From positions 205,293 to 269,292 of the forward strand of contig DIZF01000001.1 in the NCBI GenBank assembly GCA_002427815.1: a DNA stretch of 64,000 nt. Direction: 5' to 3'. Below the pieces are notes generated by a model. That model did no database searches, had not been told where the DNA came from, and worked only from the letters and a program-made list of their open reading frames with translations. This DNA comes from Ramlibacter tataouinensis. Lineage in GTDB: Bacteria; Pseudomonadota; Gammaproteobacteria; Burkholderiales; Burkholderiaceae_C. Shown piece after piece: positions 30,990-40,224 of this stretch; positions within the stretch are counted from its first letter, which is position 1, and each line of letters opens with the position of its first letter. The translations under genes were made by a program, and so were the position numbers.

Positions 30990-33140
30990 TCAATCTCTAG
31001 CGTAGGACCCGTCGATGCCGTAGATGCTCTTCTCCTCGACCACCGCTCGCCAAGCCGCCAATGCCGGTAACTTAAGTGTGGGGTCGGCAAGGCGCTTTCT
31101 CCCGTGCTTCCTGAGTTCCCTCAACGGGCAGTAGGCCTCGACTTTCGAGCTGTCGTCGGGCAGTGAGTAGCGCTGCCCCTTGGTCGAGTCAAAACTGTGG
31201 CTCAATATGGCCAACGCGAAGCCATCGAGCGTTGGGTCCACCGCCTTCAATGCCGCATACACCTGCGGGCACTTCCGCGGCGCCACACTACTCATCCTCC
31301 AAAGCAGAAAGCCGGCGTTGCAGGTCTTCAGCAATCTGCCCTCCTTCGCCGCTTCGAGCATGTTCCTGGCAAGGTGGGTCGCGAGTTTTCCCTTGGATCC
31401 CGGCGGGAGACGCGTGCCCTCGTCGTCGTCCCTGTCGACCAAGTAGCTTCTTGCGAACAGCTCCATGGCGACCGTAAGTCCCGCAGGATCGATGACGATC
31501 CGCTCGGCGACCGACGAAGCTCTGTCGACGGTGGCGGTCTTCAGGACAAGGCGAATGGCTCGAACGGCCACATCCTCGGCCGGCAGTCTGAAGAAGCCGG
31601 AGCGATCTTGCGACCTCGTCGGAAACGGTTCAGTGTCAGCCAGGCGCGCGATGTCCAGGCACAGCCGCTCGACATCATCGACCCCGGCGGTCGCCGTGGA
31701 CTCGGCAACGTCGCCGAGGCATTCCAGGAACTCGAGACAGTTTTGCCGCGTCAGCGAGCTCGCAATCTCGCTCCTGTGGTCGGCATGCATCAGATACCGA
31801 CGAGCCACGACGAAGCTGACGTCGGCCCCGCTCACATGGAGCTGGAGTGCGACGAGCAGTCGCGCCGGCGCGGCGAGGTGGCCTTCGACATCGAGCACGC
31901 GCCCGAGCGTGAACTCGTCGGCTTCCTTGGCCGTCAGCGGAAAGAGGCGATGGACCAGCTTACGGACGGCGACCGGGTTGCCGCACTGGTTGTAGGCCGC
32001 ATCACGATGCGCTGCTCCCTCCTTGAGAAGCTCACCGCTCTTCTCGAAGAGGCCCTGGTCCCCAGGAAGCAGTCCGACAAACCATCGGGGCTCCTTGCGC
32101 ATGAGCTCGTAGACACGTGGTGCCCTCACCATCAGCGCCGCGAATCCGATGATGTCAGCCAAGACGACCTCTCCTCGCAGTGCCGGTTCGATGACCGCGA
32201 CGGTATTGAATACCCTGGCATAGTCCCGTGGCTGCTCCAGCATCTCGCGAAGCCCCGAGAAGTAAAGCATGCCGAGTCGGTCCCGGTCGTTGGGGAAGTG
32301 GGACTTGTGGGCGTCCGCATTCAGCCGCTCGAGGGCTTCGTTGATGAGCACACCACGCGCCTCGAGTCCGATCCCTGGCAACGGAAATCGAACCTGGACG
32401 ACCTTGTCCAGGTATGTCTCCGAGCGCGGCACACCGGCAGTCTTGAGCGCGTCACTGACGTACTCAGGGTCCCAGGCGAGCGCGTAACCCACATTCGGAA
32501 GGTCGCCGACCGACTTGACGATGCGGACCATCTCGAACACCTCGATAGGGAAGAGACGGTCGATGTCGTCGATGAAGACGATGATGGAGCGCCCGAAGCC
32601 CCGCAGCGCCTCCTCGAGCTTCTCCTTCCTGGCCTCGATATCAGGCGTCTTATAGCTGGCAACCGCGTCGACGCTCTCGCCGGCGGACTCAATTACGGAC
32701 TTGACTAGCGACGCCCAGGGCTCGGCGCCGGGAACAAGCTTGATGAAGTCGAAGACCTTGCCGTAGGCCTTGAGTTCGCGCGCAACCTTCTTGCCATCGG
32801 CAGCATTGTCAGAGAGCTTGACCTCGGCGGCAAGCTTCGAGAGGAAATGGCGCAGCAGTGCGTCTCGATCACCGACGAGCCAGGGGTTGAAGTGCACGAT
32901 GACCGGTGCCGGCTCCTGCGTCTTGAGTAGCGCCTCCATCATCGCCAGCGTCGACGTCTTGCCGCTGCCCCAAGCGCCCTCGACCGACAGCACGAACCCC
33001 GCCGTCGAACTCACTCGCGCCAAGGCATGGACGGCGGCCTGCGCATACCCGCGACGCCCGAGCTTGTCGTCTTTGAGTGCCTCTTTCGGGCTCAGTGGCC
33101 GGTCGAAGCCGAGTTCCACCTTTTGGTCTTTCAAGATCAT
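30990..33140 (-). CDS. KAP family P-loop NTPase, orphan
   Basis: 716 residues. Walker A GAWGSGKT at residues 55-62; the family's F-N-P-W motif (VIVHFNPWLVGDRDALLRHF) at 80-99; Walker B IIVFIDDIDRL at 186-196 and a downstream sensor region (VGYALAWDPEYVSDALKTAG). The inserted membrane helices of many KAP proteins are not obvious, so it may be cytosolic. The C-terminal half (residues 350-716) is helical and unassigned. KAP ATPases occur in several phage-exclusion and membrane-associated systems. ATG 33140 has GGAGGAAAG upstream; a frame extending to 33293 is basic and lacks a signal. No partner gene lies beside it: DctM is to its left and a Bug protein to its right. Serine/threonine and nuclease domains are not visible. 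Confidence 0.85.
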   Translation of the reverse strand: MILKDQKVELGFDRPLSPKEALKDDKLGRRGYAQAAVHALARVSSTAGFVLSVEGAWGSGKTSTLAMMEALLKTQEPAPVIVHFNPWLVGDRDALLRHFLSKLAAEVKLSDNAADGKKVARELKAYGKVFDFIKLVPGAEPWASLVKSVIESAGESVDAVASYKTPDIEARKEKLEEALRGFGRSIIVFIDDIDRLFPIEVFEMVRIVKSVGDLPNVGYALAWDPEYVSDALKTAGVPRSETYLDKVVQVRFPLPGIGLEARGVLINEALERLNADAHKSHFPNDRDRLGMLYFSGLREMLEQPRDYARVFNTVAVIEPALRGEVVLADIIGFAALMVRAPRVYELMRKEPRWFVGLLPGDQGLFEKSGELLKEGAAHRDAAYNQCGNPVAVRKLVHRLFPLTAKEADEFTLGRVLDVEGHLAAPARLLVALQLHVSGADVSFVVARRYLMHADHRSEIASSLTRQNCLEFLECLGDVAESTATAGVDDVERLCLDIARLADTEPFPTRSQDRSGFFRLPAEDVAVRAIRLVLKTATVDRASSVAERIVIDPAGLTVAMELFARSYLVDRDDDEGTRLPPGSKGKLATHLARNMLEAAKEGRLLKTCNAGFLLWRMSSVAPRKCPQVYAALKAVDPTLDGFALAILSHSFDSTKGQRYSLPDDSSKVEAYCPLRELRKHGRKRLADPTLKLPALAAWRAVVEEKSIYGIDGSYARD

Positions 33141-33360
33141 TGCGTCTTTCCTCCTTCGTTCCCTTGGGCCGCGCTCTGTTGCGCCCCGCTCTCCTCCACA
33201 CGCCCAGCTCGGTGCCGTGCCAGACTGCCCGCGGACCTCGTCACACCGCCTGGCTCGCCAGGAACCCGGCGCGCTCGAGCCTGCGCGTGCCACCGGTACT
33301 TACGGAGCGGTGGGTGGGAAGCTGTCCGTCGGCACCTCCTGTGCAGAAACCATGTCGCCG

Positions 33361-34320
33361 TCAGTCAGCGGTGATCCTGCCCTCCTCGATCACGCGCTTC
33401 CAGCGTGCAAATTCCTGCTTTTCAAACGCTGCGAACTGAGCCGGGGTATTGCCCACGATTTCAAATCCCAGCGCAAGAAAGTGGTTCTTGACCTCCGGAT
33501 CGTTCAGCGCCGCCACCATGGCCGCATTTGCCTTTGTCAGCACCTCGGCCGGCAGCCCCTTCGGTGCCACGATGGCTTGCCACGAGTAGACAACCAGGTT
33601 GGGAACGCCGGCTTCGGCCAGCGTAGGCACGTTCGGAAGCACCGACGAACGTCTGTCGCCGGTGACCGCCAGGGCCTTCAGCTTTCCTGCGTTGATCTGC
33701 TGGATCACCGCGTTGACATTCTGGAATGACGCATCCACCTGTCCGCCCAGCAGGTCCTGGATGGCCGGTGCCCCGCCCTTGTATGGGATGTGCGTGCCGC
33801 TCGTGCCGGTCTGCTGCCAGAACAGCACGGCCGTCAGGTGATCGCTCGCGCCGTTGCCTGAAGATGCATAGGTCATCTTGCCCGGGTTCGCCTTCAGGTA
33901 GGCGATCACGTCGGCTACGTTCCTGTGCGGCGAGGACGCCGGCACGACGAGCACATTGGGCGATTGCACCGCTACGGTGACATAGTCGAAGTCCTTGAGC
34001 GGGTCGTACTGCGCGTTCTTTATCAGGTGCGGCACGATCACCAATGGGCCCAGGGCCGTGACGAAGAAGAGCCGGCCGTCCGCGGGCGCGCGCTTGACCT
34101 GGGCCGCCGCAATGGCGCCGCCGGCGCCCGCCTTGTTTTCCACGATGAACGGTTGTCCCAGACGCTCCTGCAGCTTGGGCGCGAGCGCCCGGGCCACCGA
34201 GTCGCTCGACCCGCCTGCGGGAAACGGCACGAGCAAGGTCACCGGCCGGTCGGGCCACGTTTGCGCCTGCCCGGCCGCGGCGGCCAGGCCCAGCATGAGC
34301 GCGATGAGATATTTCTTCAT
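33361..34320 (-). CDS. Bug/TctC family periplasmic solute-binding protein (3)
   Basis: 319 residues with a Sec signal (LAAAAGQAQ) and the canonical TWPDRPVTLLVPFPAGGSSD, then FIVENKAGAGGAIAAAQVKR, MTYASSGNGASDHLTAVLFW, HIPYKGGAPAIQDLLGGQVD and LPNVPTLAEAGVPN. It is encoded downstream of and in the same direction as a mandelate-racemase-like enzyme, 34 bases apart, so the ligand is probably the substrate of that enzyme or a related acid sugar. Confidence 0.92.
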   Translation of the reverse strand: MKKYLIALMLGLAAAAGQAQTWPDRPVTLLVPFPAGGSSDSVARALAPKLQERLGQPFIVENKAGAGGAIAAAQVKRAPADGRLFFVTALGPLVIVPHLIKNAQYDPLKDFDYVTVAVQSPNVLVVPASSPHRNVADVIAYLKANPGKMTYASSGNGASDHLTAVLFWQQTGTSGTHIPYKGGAPAIQDLLGGQVDASFQNVNAVIQQINAGKLKALAVTGDRRSSVLPNVPTLAEAGVPNLVVYSWQAIVAPKGLPAEVLTKANAAMVAALNDPEVKNHFLALGFEIVGNTPAQFAAFEKQEFARWKRVIEEGRITAD

Positions 34321-34354
34321 GTCGATCTCCGGTAACGACAGACAGGCCCCGGCA

Positions 34355-35572
34355 TCACGTTGCGGGGAACGCGGCGCCGCTGGCCCGCACGCAGGCATCG
34401 CCGCGCCGCCATACGCCTGGCTGCAGTTGCGTTCCCAGTCCCGGCCCGGTCGGCGCGAGCACCATGCCATCGCGAATGACGGGCAGTTCCGTGACGAGGT
34501 CGCGATACCAGGTGGCCAATGAGGCGCGCACCACTTCCTGAAAGATCGCAGCTGGCGCATGCATGGCCAGATGCAGGCCGGCAATGAGTGTGACCGGTCC
34601 GGTGCAGTCGTGCGGCGCGAGCGGCCTGGCATGGGCTTGCGCCAGGGCAGCGATCTTGCGCGCTTCGGTGAGCCCGCCACACCAGGCGACATCGAGCATC
34701 ACGAAATCGAGCGCGTCGGCCGCGAGCAGCTCGCGGAACTTCACGATGCCTGCGAGCGTTTCGCTGCCGCAAATCGGAGTGCGGGTGTGGCGCCGCAGGT
34801 CTGCGAGCGCCGCCGTGTCGTCCATCTTGGCTAGCGGATCCTCGGCCCAGAAGACGTCGTAGTCCTCGAGCCCCTGGCAGATGCGAGTCGCCGCCTGGCT
34901 GTTCCAAAGGCTGTGCAGTTCGCACATGACTTCGATGCGATCGCCGACCGCTGCACGGATCTTGCGAAACGGCTCGAGGCCGACCTTCAGATCGGCAAGC
35001 GAGATCATCTGGCCACCGGTCGCAGCCGCGTGCACATCGAACGGCCAGATCTTCATGGCGCAATAGCCTTCGGCCAGCAGGCTCTCGGCCAGGGCGCCCG
35101 CATCCTGCATGAAGGCGATCTGATCGTCGTACGGTCCAATGGGCTTGTCGGCGTTCGACACTGTGCGCCTCACGCCGCCGGCGGTGTTGTAGCTGTATCC
35201 GGCACACGTGTTGTAGGCGCGGATGCTATCTCGAACACCGCCGCCCAACGCGACATATGTTGGCTCGCCCTGGCGCCGGCCGGCCAGGTCCCACAACGCG
35301 ATGTCGACGGCGCTGGCTGCACGGATCTCGGCGCCGCTGCTGCCGAAGCCGACATAAGGCGCCATCAGCTCGCGCGACACGGCTTCGATGTGGCGCGCGT
35401 CGCGGCCGATGAGCCAGGGCGCGACCTGCTCGTGCAACACGGTCTCGACGGCGGCGGCGCCGCGAAAGGACTCGCCCAGACCGACGAGGCCGTCGGCCGT
35501 GGCGATTTCCACCCAGATCAGGTTGGGGCGTTCCGCGAGGCGAACGGTGCGAAGACCGGTGATGGTGGACAT
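34355..35572 (-). CDS. Mandelate racemase/muconate lactonizing enzyme family dehydratase
   Basis: 405 residues. The capping domain has LIWVEIATADGLVGLGESF; the barrel shows CAMKIWPFDVHA, metal ligands in IEVMCELHSLWN, VFWAEDPLAKMD and PICGSETLAG, and the catalytic His in LAPHDCTGPV. H-D at the end of barrel strand 7 is seen in acid-sugar dehydratases. No catalytic Lys pair is obvious, arguing against a racemase. ATG 35572 starts the conserved domain; upstream 15 codons lack a start signal. Followed by a Bug protein gene in the same operon. Confidence 0.85.
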   Translation of the reverse strand: MSTITGLRTVRLAERPNLIWVEIATADGLVGLGESFRGAAAVETVLHEQVAPWLIGRDARHIEAVSRELMAPYVGFGSSGAEIRAASAVDIALWDLAGRRQGEPTYVALGGGVRDSIRAYNTCAGYSYNTAGGVRRTVSNADKPIGPYDDQIAFMQDAGALAESLLAEGYCAMKIWPFDVHAAATGGQMISLADLKVGLEPFRKIRAAVGDRIEVMCELHSLWNSQAATRICQGLEDYDVFWAEDPLAKMDDTAALADLRRHTRTPICGSETLAGIVKFRELLAADALDFVMLDVAWCGGLTEARKIAALAQAHARPLAPHDCTGPVTLIAGLHLAMHAPAAIFQEVVRASLATWYRDLVTELPVIRDGMVLAPTGPGLGTQLQPGVWRRGDACVRASGAAFPAT

Positions 35573-35999
35573 GGTGGATGGGCGCGAAGGAGTGGCAAAA
35601 GTCCAGTTTGTTGCCAAGCCAGAATGCTGTCAATCAACACGGTGCCCAAGGGCTGGGCTTCCAAAAAGCGAATCCCGTGACTTGGAACGCGCACTGACAG
35701 TCGTTTCCAATTCAGGTGTGAGCCTGGGCGGAGCGCCAAGTAGCGGTGCGAAGTAGGTCGATACGTTGTAGAGTTTGGAAGTGTAGGCGTGCCGGGTATC
35801 AGGTGTTTCTGGAGTTCTTTTTCAACGGCTGTTCGGCAAGCGATTCGGCCCCCAGGCCGATGGCGCGTCAGGCCGTACGCTCGCAACCTGGTCTCGGCAG
35901 AATCCAGCTGCGGCCGTCCCCGTCAATGCCGATCGAACTTAGACAGCACGATCGAGTGGCGGGCTGAACGACTATGCGCCTTAGGCGTATAATAGCAAA
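35573..35999. other. Intergenic region between the MR/MLE gene and the toxin-antitoxin pair
   Basis: About 430 bases without a supportable gene. Left end should hold the promoter of the minus-strand dehydratase, right end the promoter and operator of the toxin-antitoxin operon (listed separately). The rest carries no repeat or RNA that I recognise. Confidence 0.45.
35973..35993 (+). promoter_or_regulatory. Promoter and palindromic operator of the toxin-antitoxin operon
   Basis: TATGCGCC-TTA-GGCGTATA (35973-35991) is an inverted repeat with one mismatch that overlaps a consensus -10 box TATAAT (35988-35993). The toxin ATG begins seven bases later, so the transcript would have little or no leader. 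This is the expected layout for autorepression by a HigA-type antitoxin. Confidence 0.7.
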
Positions 36000-36311
36000 A
36001 TGTTCTCGGTTGTCGAGACTCTGCTGTTCCAGAAGCAATGGCCGCTCTACTGGACCGAGGACGAGCGGGGCGAGTTCGCGGCGTACATCGCCGAGAGTCC
36101 CGACGCTGGAGACGTGGTGCCTGAGTCTGGCGGTATTCGAAAGGTCCGTTGGCGTCGGGCTGATTCTGGCAAGTCCGGTGGTGTTCGTGTCATCTATTTC
36201 ACCCGCATAGCCGAGGAAGAAGTCGTGCTTCTCACTCTGTACGCGAAGGCGAAAACGGACAACATCACCGGCGCAAAGCTCAAGGAGATTCGCCGTGCCC
36301 TCGAAAGTTAA
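36000..36311 (+). CDS. RelE/HigB-family toxin
   Basis: 103 residues. The fold markers are an N-terminal helix, then WTEDERGEFAAYIAESPDAG, a basic strand GIRKVRWRRADSGKSGGVRV, IYFTRIAEEEVVLLTLYAKA and the final helix NITGAKLKEIRRALE. R-V-I-Y-F and L-L-T-L-Y-A-K-A are typical of the RelE/HigB mRNA interferases, whose basic residues cleave mRNA at the ribosome. ATG 36000 follows a -10 box very closely, so the mRNA may be leaderless. It precedes and overlaps the antitoxin gene (toxin first, as in HigBA). Confidence 0.8.
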   Translation: MFSVVETLLFQKQWPLYWTEDERGEFAAYIAESPDAGDVVPESGGIRKVRWRRADSGKSGGVRVIYFTRIAEEEVVLLTLYAKAKTDNITGAKLKEIRRALES

Positions 36312-36609
36312 ACCCCTCACGGATACGCAGTTGCGTGCGTACGAGGCCAAGCGCGACCTGGCTGCCGAATTGCTGGAGTCTGTGCGGCAGATGAAAGCGG
36401 GGAAGACCCGGGTCGTTTCCTCCCCCGCAGTGGAAGCGCGGGAGCGTACAGGTTTGTCGCAGTCTCAGTTTGCCGCGCTGCTGGGTGTGTCGGTTCGCAC
36501 CCTTCAGGGCTGGGAACAGGGTCGCAAGCAGCCGAGCGGTGCCGCGCGTACCTTGCTGGCCGTTGCCCGCACGAATCCCAAAGCCCTTCTGGCAGCAACT
36601 GGAAAGTGA
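36295..36609 (+). CDS. HigA/NadS-like XRE-family antitoxin
   Basis: 104 residues. A helix-turn-helix of the XRE type is at residues about 50-95: ARERTGLSQSQFAALLGVSV, RTLQGWEQGRKQPSGAARTL. The N-terminal helix AAELLESVRQMKAG likely covers the toxin. The GTG start at 36295 overlaps the toxin coding region by 17 bases. It would repress its own operon by binding the palindrome at 35973-35991. Confidence 0.82.
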   Translation: MPSKVKPLTDTQLRAYEAKRDLAAELLESVRQMKAGKTRVVSSPAVEARERTGLSQSQFAALLGVSVRTLQGWEQGRKQPSGAARTLLAVARTNPKALLAATGK

Positions 36610-36661
36610 GCGCCTGGGGCCCCGAGCCGGAGCCGGAGCGGCGGCCCGCCTTCTGACCTTC

Positions 36662-38416
36662 TCACATCGACAGCGAGCCCTCGCGGAACTCGGTCTTGTC
36701 GAGCCACACGTTCACCAGCACCGGCTTGCCCTGCCGCGCCAGCGCGCGGGCCTGGGCCAGCGCAGACTGCACTTCGCTCATGTGCTTGACCAGGATGCCT
36801 TGCGCGCCGAACGCCTTCGCCACCGCGTGATAGTCGGTGCGCGCCAGCACCGTCGCCACGTCGTCGTGCAGCATCTTGACCTGCTCGCGCGCGATCTGGG
36901 TCCAGCCGGCGTCGTTGCCGACCACGGCGATCACCGGGATGCCATGGCGCACGAAGGTGTCGAACTCCGTCAGTCCGTAGCCGCAGGCGCCGTCACCAAA
37001 GACGATCCACACCTCTGCGCCCGGCTTGGCCAGCGCGGCGCCCAACGCGAAGCCAGCGCCCACGCCCAGCGTGCCGAAGGCGCCAGGGTCCAGCCAGCTG
37101 AGCGGAGCGCGTGGATGCAGCACGTACGAGGCCGTCGCCACGAAGTCACCGCCGTCGGCCACCAGCAGCGCGTTGTCACCGGCGGCCTTTTCCATCTCGC
37201 GCAGGAACGCGATCGGATTGACGAACTCGCCGCTGGCCGCGGCCTGCTGGTCGATTTCCATCTCGCGCTCGTCATCGCGCCCGCGCAACTGGGCCAGCCA
37301 GTCGGCCCAGCGCGGTTCCGTTGCCGGCGGCAGGGCCTGGGCCAGGTCCTGCAGGAACAGGCCCGCATCGCCGATGGCCGCGATGTCGGGGCGGCGGTTC
37401 AGGCGCGCGTCGCGCGCGCTGCGGTTGGCGGCGATCAGCGTCGCGTCGCGCCGCACATGCTTGCCGTAGTCCAGCCGGAAATCGCAGGGCACGCCGGCCA
37501 GCAGCACGCAGTCCGCTTCACGCAGGGCCTGCCGGCGTTGATGGCGCAGCTGCAGCGAATGGTCGCGTCCCAGCAGGCCGCGCGCCATCCCCGACAGGTA
37601 CACTGGGACCTCGAGCCGCGCGACGGCGGCGGCGAGCGCGTCGGCTTGCGCGGGCAGCACCACAGCCTGGCTGCCGATCACCATCAGCGGGCGCTCGGCC
37701 TTGGCGAACGCGTCCTGCGCCGCGCGCAAGGCGCTGTCTTTCGCCTTCGGCGGATCCACACCCAGCACGCGCTGTGTGGTGGGCAACTGGCTGCCCTCGA
37801 ACATCTTGCGCACGTGGCGGTTCAGGTAGAAGCGCAGCATCCGGTCGGCCGCGCTCTTGCCCTTGCCGGCAGCGTCGGCATACCACTGGCGGATCGACGC
37901 CTCGTCGTACAGCAGGTCGACCGGGCATTCGACGAACACCGGCCCGGGCACGCCGGAACGCGCGACGGCAAAGGCTTCCTCGACGGCCGGGCCCAGGTCG
38001 CGCACCTTCAGGATCTTGCGAAACAGCTTGACGTGCGGCTCGACCAGCGGCCGCTGGTCGATGTCCTGCAGTGCGCCGCGGCCCTGCAGCGCGGTGGGTG
38101 CCGCGCCGCCGAGCAGGATCACCGGCGACTGCGCCAGCTGCGCGTTCTTGAGCGCGGTGATGGTGTTGGCGATGCCCGGCCCCGCCGTGACGGCGGCCAC
38201 GCCGGGAACGCCCGACAGGCGCGCGGTGGCGTCGGCCGCGAACACGGCGGTGGCTTCATCGCGCACATCCACGACGCGGATGCCCCTGGCCTTGGCCGCG
38301 CTCAGGATCGGCGAAATGTGCCCGCCGCACAGCGTGAAGAGGCTGCGCACGCCGTGCACCCGCAGGGCTTCGGCGACGCGATCGCCACCATGGCGCAAAG
38401 GCAGTGAAGATGACAT
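36662..38416 (-). CDS. Thiamine pyrophosphate enzyme, acetolactate synthase / ILVBL-like
   Basis: 584 residues in the three-domain ThDP order. The N-terminal PYR domain has LFTLCGGHISPILSAAKARG, the catalytic Glu in VVDVRDEATAVFAADATARL, and TAGPGIANTITALKNAQLAQ. The C-terminal PP domain has the ThDP motif starting GDGACGYGLTEFDTFVRHGI and ending with the N-D-A-G segment. LCGGHISPIL instead of the F-G-x-P-G of true acetolactate synthase matches ILVBL/2-hydroxyacyl-CoA-lyase-like proteins. Its neighbour, thirteen bases upstream, is an acyl-CoA synthetase, so a CoA-thioester lyase or related C-C cleavage is plausible. ATG 38416 preferred. Confidence 0.8.
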   Translation of the reverse strand: MSSSLPLRHGGDRVAEALRVHGVRSLFTLCGGHISPILSAAKARGIRVVDVRDEATAVFAADATARLSGVPGVAAVTAGPGIANTITALKNAQLAQSPVILLGGAAPTALQGRGALQDIDQRPLVEPHVKLFRKILKVRDLGPAVEEAFAVARSGVPGPVFVECPVDLLYDEASIRQWYADAAGKGKSAADRMLRFYLNRHVRKMFEGSQLPTTQRVLGVDPPKAKDSALRAAQDAFAKAERPLMVIGSQAVVLPAQADALAAAVARLEVPVYLSGMARGLLGRDHSLQLRHQRRQALREADCVLLAGVPCDFRLDYGKHVRRDATLIAANRSARDARLNRRPDIAAIGDAGLFLQDLAQALPPATEPRWADWLAQLRGRDDEREMEIDQQAAASGEFVNPIAFLREMEKAAGDNALLVADGGDFVATASYVLHPRAPLSWLDPGAFGTLGVGAGFALGAALAKPGAEVWIVFGDGACGYGLTEFDTFVRHGIPVIAVVGNDAGWTQIAREQVKMLHDDVATVLARTDYHAVAKAFGAQGILVKHMSEVQSALAQARALARQGKPVLVNVWLDKTEFREGSLSM

Positions 38417-38429
38417 TGGTTTTTTCTTT

Positions 38430-40109
38430 TCAGGCCCAGTGGACGGTGGTACCGGTGGCATACCAGTTTTCCACAGCGAAAGCGACCGCCGACTCGATGC
38501 GGTTGCGCCGGATCTTCATGGTCGGCGTGAGGAAGCCATTCTCGATGGACCAGGGCTCGTCGGCCACCACGATCATGCGCAGCCGCTCGTGCGGTGGCAA
38601 TTCGCGATTCACTTCTTCGAGCAGCCGGCCCAGCTCGGCCTGCACCTGCGAGCGCACGGCCGCGTCGCCGAGGCGGGGCCGCAGACCTTCGGCCAGGACC
38701 ACCATAGCGTAGGCGGCGGGTTGGCCCACACCGGAGACCATCGACAGTTCGATCATCGGATGCACGTTCAGCATGTTCTCGATCGGGGCGGGCGCCACGT
38801 ATTCGCCCTTGGCCGTCTTGAACAGTTCCTTGACCCGCCCCGTGACCTTGAGCATTCCGTCGGCGGTGCGCTCGCCCTGGTCGCCGGTGTGGAAGAACCC
38901 GTCCTCGGTGAACGCCTGCGCATTGAGGTCGGGACGCTTGTAATAGCCCGTGAACTGGCCCGGCGACTTGATCAGGATCTCGCCGTCGTCGGCCAGCCGC
39001 ACTTCCACGCCCGGGAAGGGGACGCCGACATAGCCCGGCTCGTTCCTCTCTTCCGTGGAGCCGTGCGAAAACGCGAAGTCCTCGGTCATGCCGTAGCCCT
39101 CGAACAGGTTCAGGCCGAGCCGCCGGTACCACGCTATCAGTTCGGCCGGAATCGGCGCCGACCCGCTGGCCGCCCGCCTCACCTTGTCCAGGCCCAGGCC
39201 CTTGAGGACCTTGCGGCCGACGATGCGTCCGAGGATGGGGATGCGCAGCAGCCGGTCGAGTCTTTGCGGCGGCACCTGGGTGAACACGCCCTGCTGGAAC
39301 TTGAGCCACAGTCGCGGCACCGAGATGAAGGTGGTGGGACGGGCCCGCTGCAGGTCGGCCAGAAACGTGTCCAGCGACTCGGCGAAGAAGATGCGCGAGG
39401 TGCCGTCCACCAGCGAGGCGCACTCGATCCAGGCCCGCTCGAAACTGTGCGCCAGCGGCAGGTAGGAGAGCAGCCGGTTCTCCTGGTTCTCGCCGTAGAC
39501 GGCCTTCAGGTAGTTCACCATGCCCTCGCTGGCCCCGGTCACGGCGCTGAAGGGCAGCATCACGCCCTTGGGCTGGCCGGTGGAGCCCGAGGTGTAGATC
39601 AGCATCGCCAGGTCGTCCGGGGCGCGCTGCGGCCGGCCGGTCAGCGGCTCGGTGCGCGCCATGATCGCATCCCAGGTGTCGAACGGCGTGGTGGGCGCGA
39701 GCGGAAAGGCGATGCACGGCATGCCGGCGGGAACCGCGCTCGCCTGCTGCGGCCAGGTGTCCAGTTTGCCGATGAACAGCAGGCTGGCTTCGCTGTCCTG
39801 GAGCACAAAGCGAACGGTCTCGGCGGTTTCGGTGGGAAAGATCGCCACCGTGGTGCCGCCGGCCATCCAGATCGCCAGTTCGGCCATGAAGAAATGCGCG
39901 CAGTTCTTCGACAGGATCGCGATGCGCGCACCGGGGGGCAGGCCGAATAATTGCAGATGGCGGGCCATGCGCCGGGCCTGGTCCATCAACTCGGCCCAGG
40001 TGTAGTCGATCACCTTGTCGCCGCCGATCGGCTGGGTCAGGAAGACGTGATCGGGCCGGTTGGTTTCGTGGTCGAGGACGTAGTCGAGAATGGTTCGGGG
40101 GTTCGTCAT
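38430..40109 (-). CDS. Long-chain/aromatic acyl-CoA synthetase (AMP-forming)
   Basis: 559 residues, complete ANL enzyme. P-loop AMLIYTSGSTGQPKGVMLPF; A5 region NLFEGYGMTEDFAFSHGSTE; hinge and A8 GMLKVTGRVKELFKTAKGEY; A10 Lys near FLTPTMKIRRNRIESAVAF. The R-V-K-E-L-F-K-T-A-K-G-E-Y-V block is of the long-chain (FadD15/FACL) type. It activates a fatty or aryl acid to its CoA ester. ATG 40109 is preceded by AAAGGATG. Runs into the ThDP-enzyme gene 13 bases downstream, a likely two-gene operon. Confidence 0.87.
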   Translation of the reverse strand: MTNPRTILDYVLDHETNRPDHVFLTQPIGGDKVIDYTWAELMDQARRMARHLQLFGLPPGARIAILSKNCAHFFMAELAIWMAGGTTVAIFPTETAETVRFVLQDSEASLLFIGKLDTWPQQASAVPAGMPCIAFPLAPTTPFDTWDAIMARTEPLTGRPQRAPDDLAMLIYTSGSTGQPKGVMLPFSAVTGASEGMVNYLKAVYGENQENRLLSYLPLAHSFERAWIECASLVDGTSRIFFAESLDTFLADLQRARPTTFISVPRLWLKFQQGVFTQVPPQRLDRLLRIPILGRIVGRKVLKGLGLDKVRRAASGSAPIPAELIAWYRRLGLNLFEGYGMTEDFAFSHGSTEERNEPGYVGVPFPGVEVRLADDGEILIKSPGQFTGYYKRPDLNAQAFTEDGFFHTGDQGERTADGMLKVTGRVKELFKTAKGEYVAPAPIENMLNVHPMIELSMVSGVGQPAAYAMVVLAEGLRPRLGDAAVRSQVQAELGRLLEEVNRELPPHERLRMIVVADEPWSIENGFLTPTMKIRRNRIESAVAFAVENWYATGTTVHWA

Positions 40110-40224
40110 GTCGCATCCTTTGCGCACGTGCGCGGGGCCCGGGCTCCTGCGACAGCGTATCGACATGCGAGGCACCCGGCTAGTGGTGAATCCCCGTTGC
40201 CGGCGGCCCGCTGTCGCCTACACG

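Noticed and set aside
33141..33293. N-terminal extension of the KAP NTPase
   Set aside because: Arg-rich, not conserved and without ribosome binding site, whereas ATG 33140 has GGAGGAAAG upstream.
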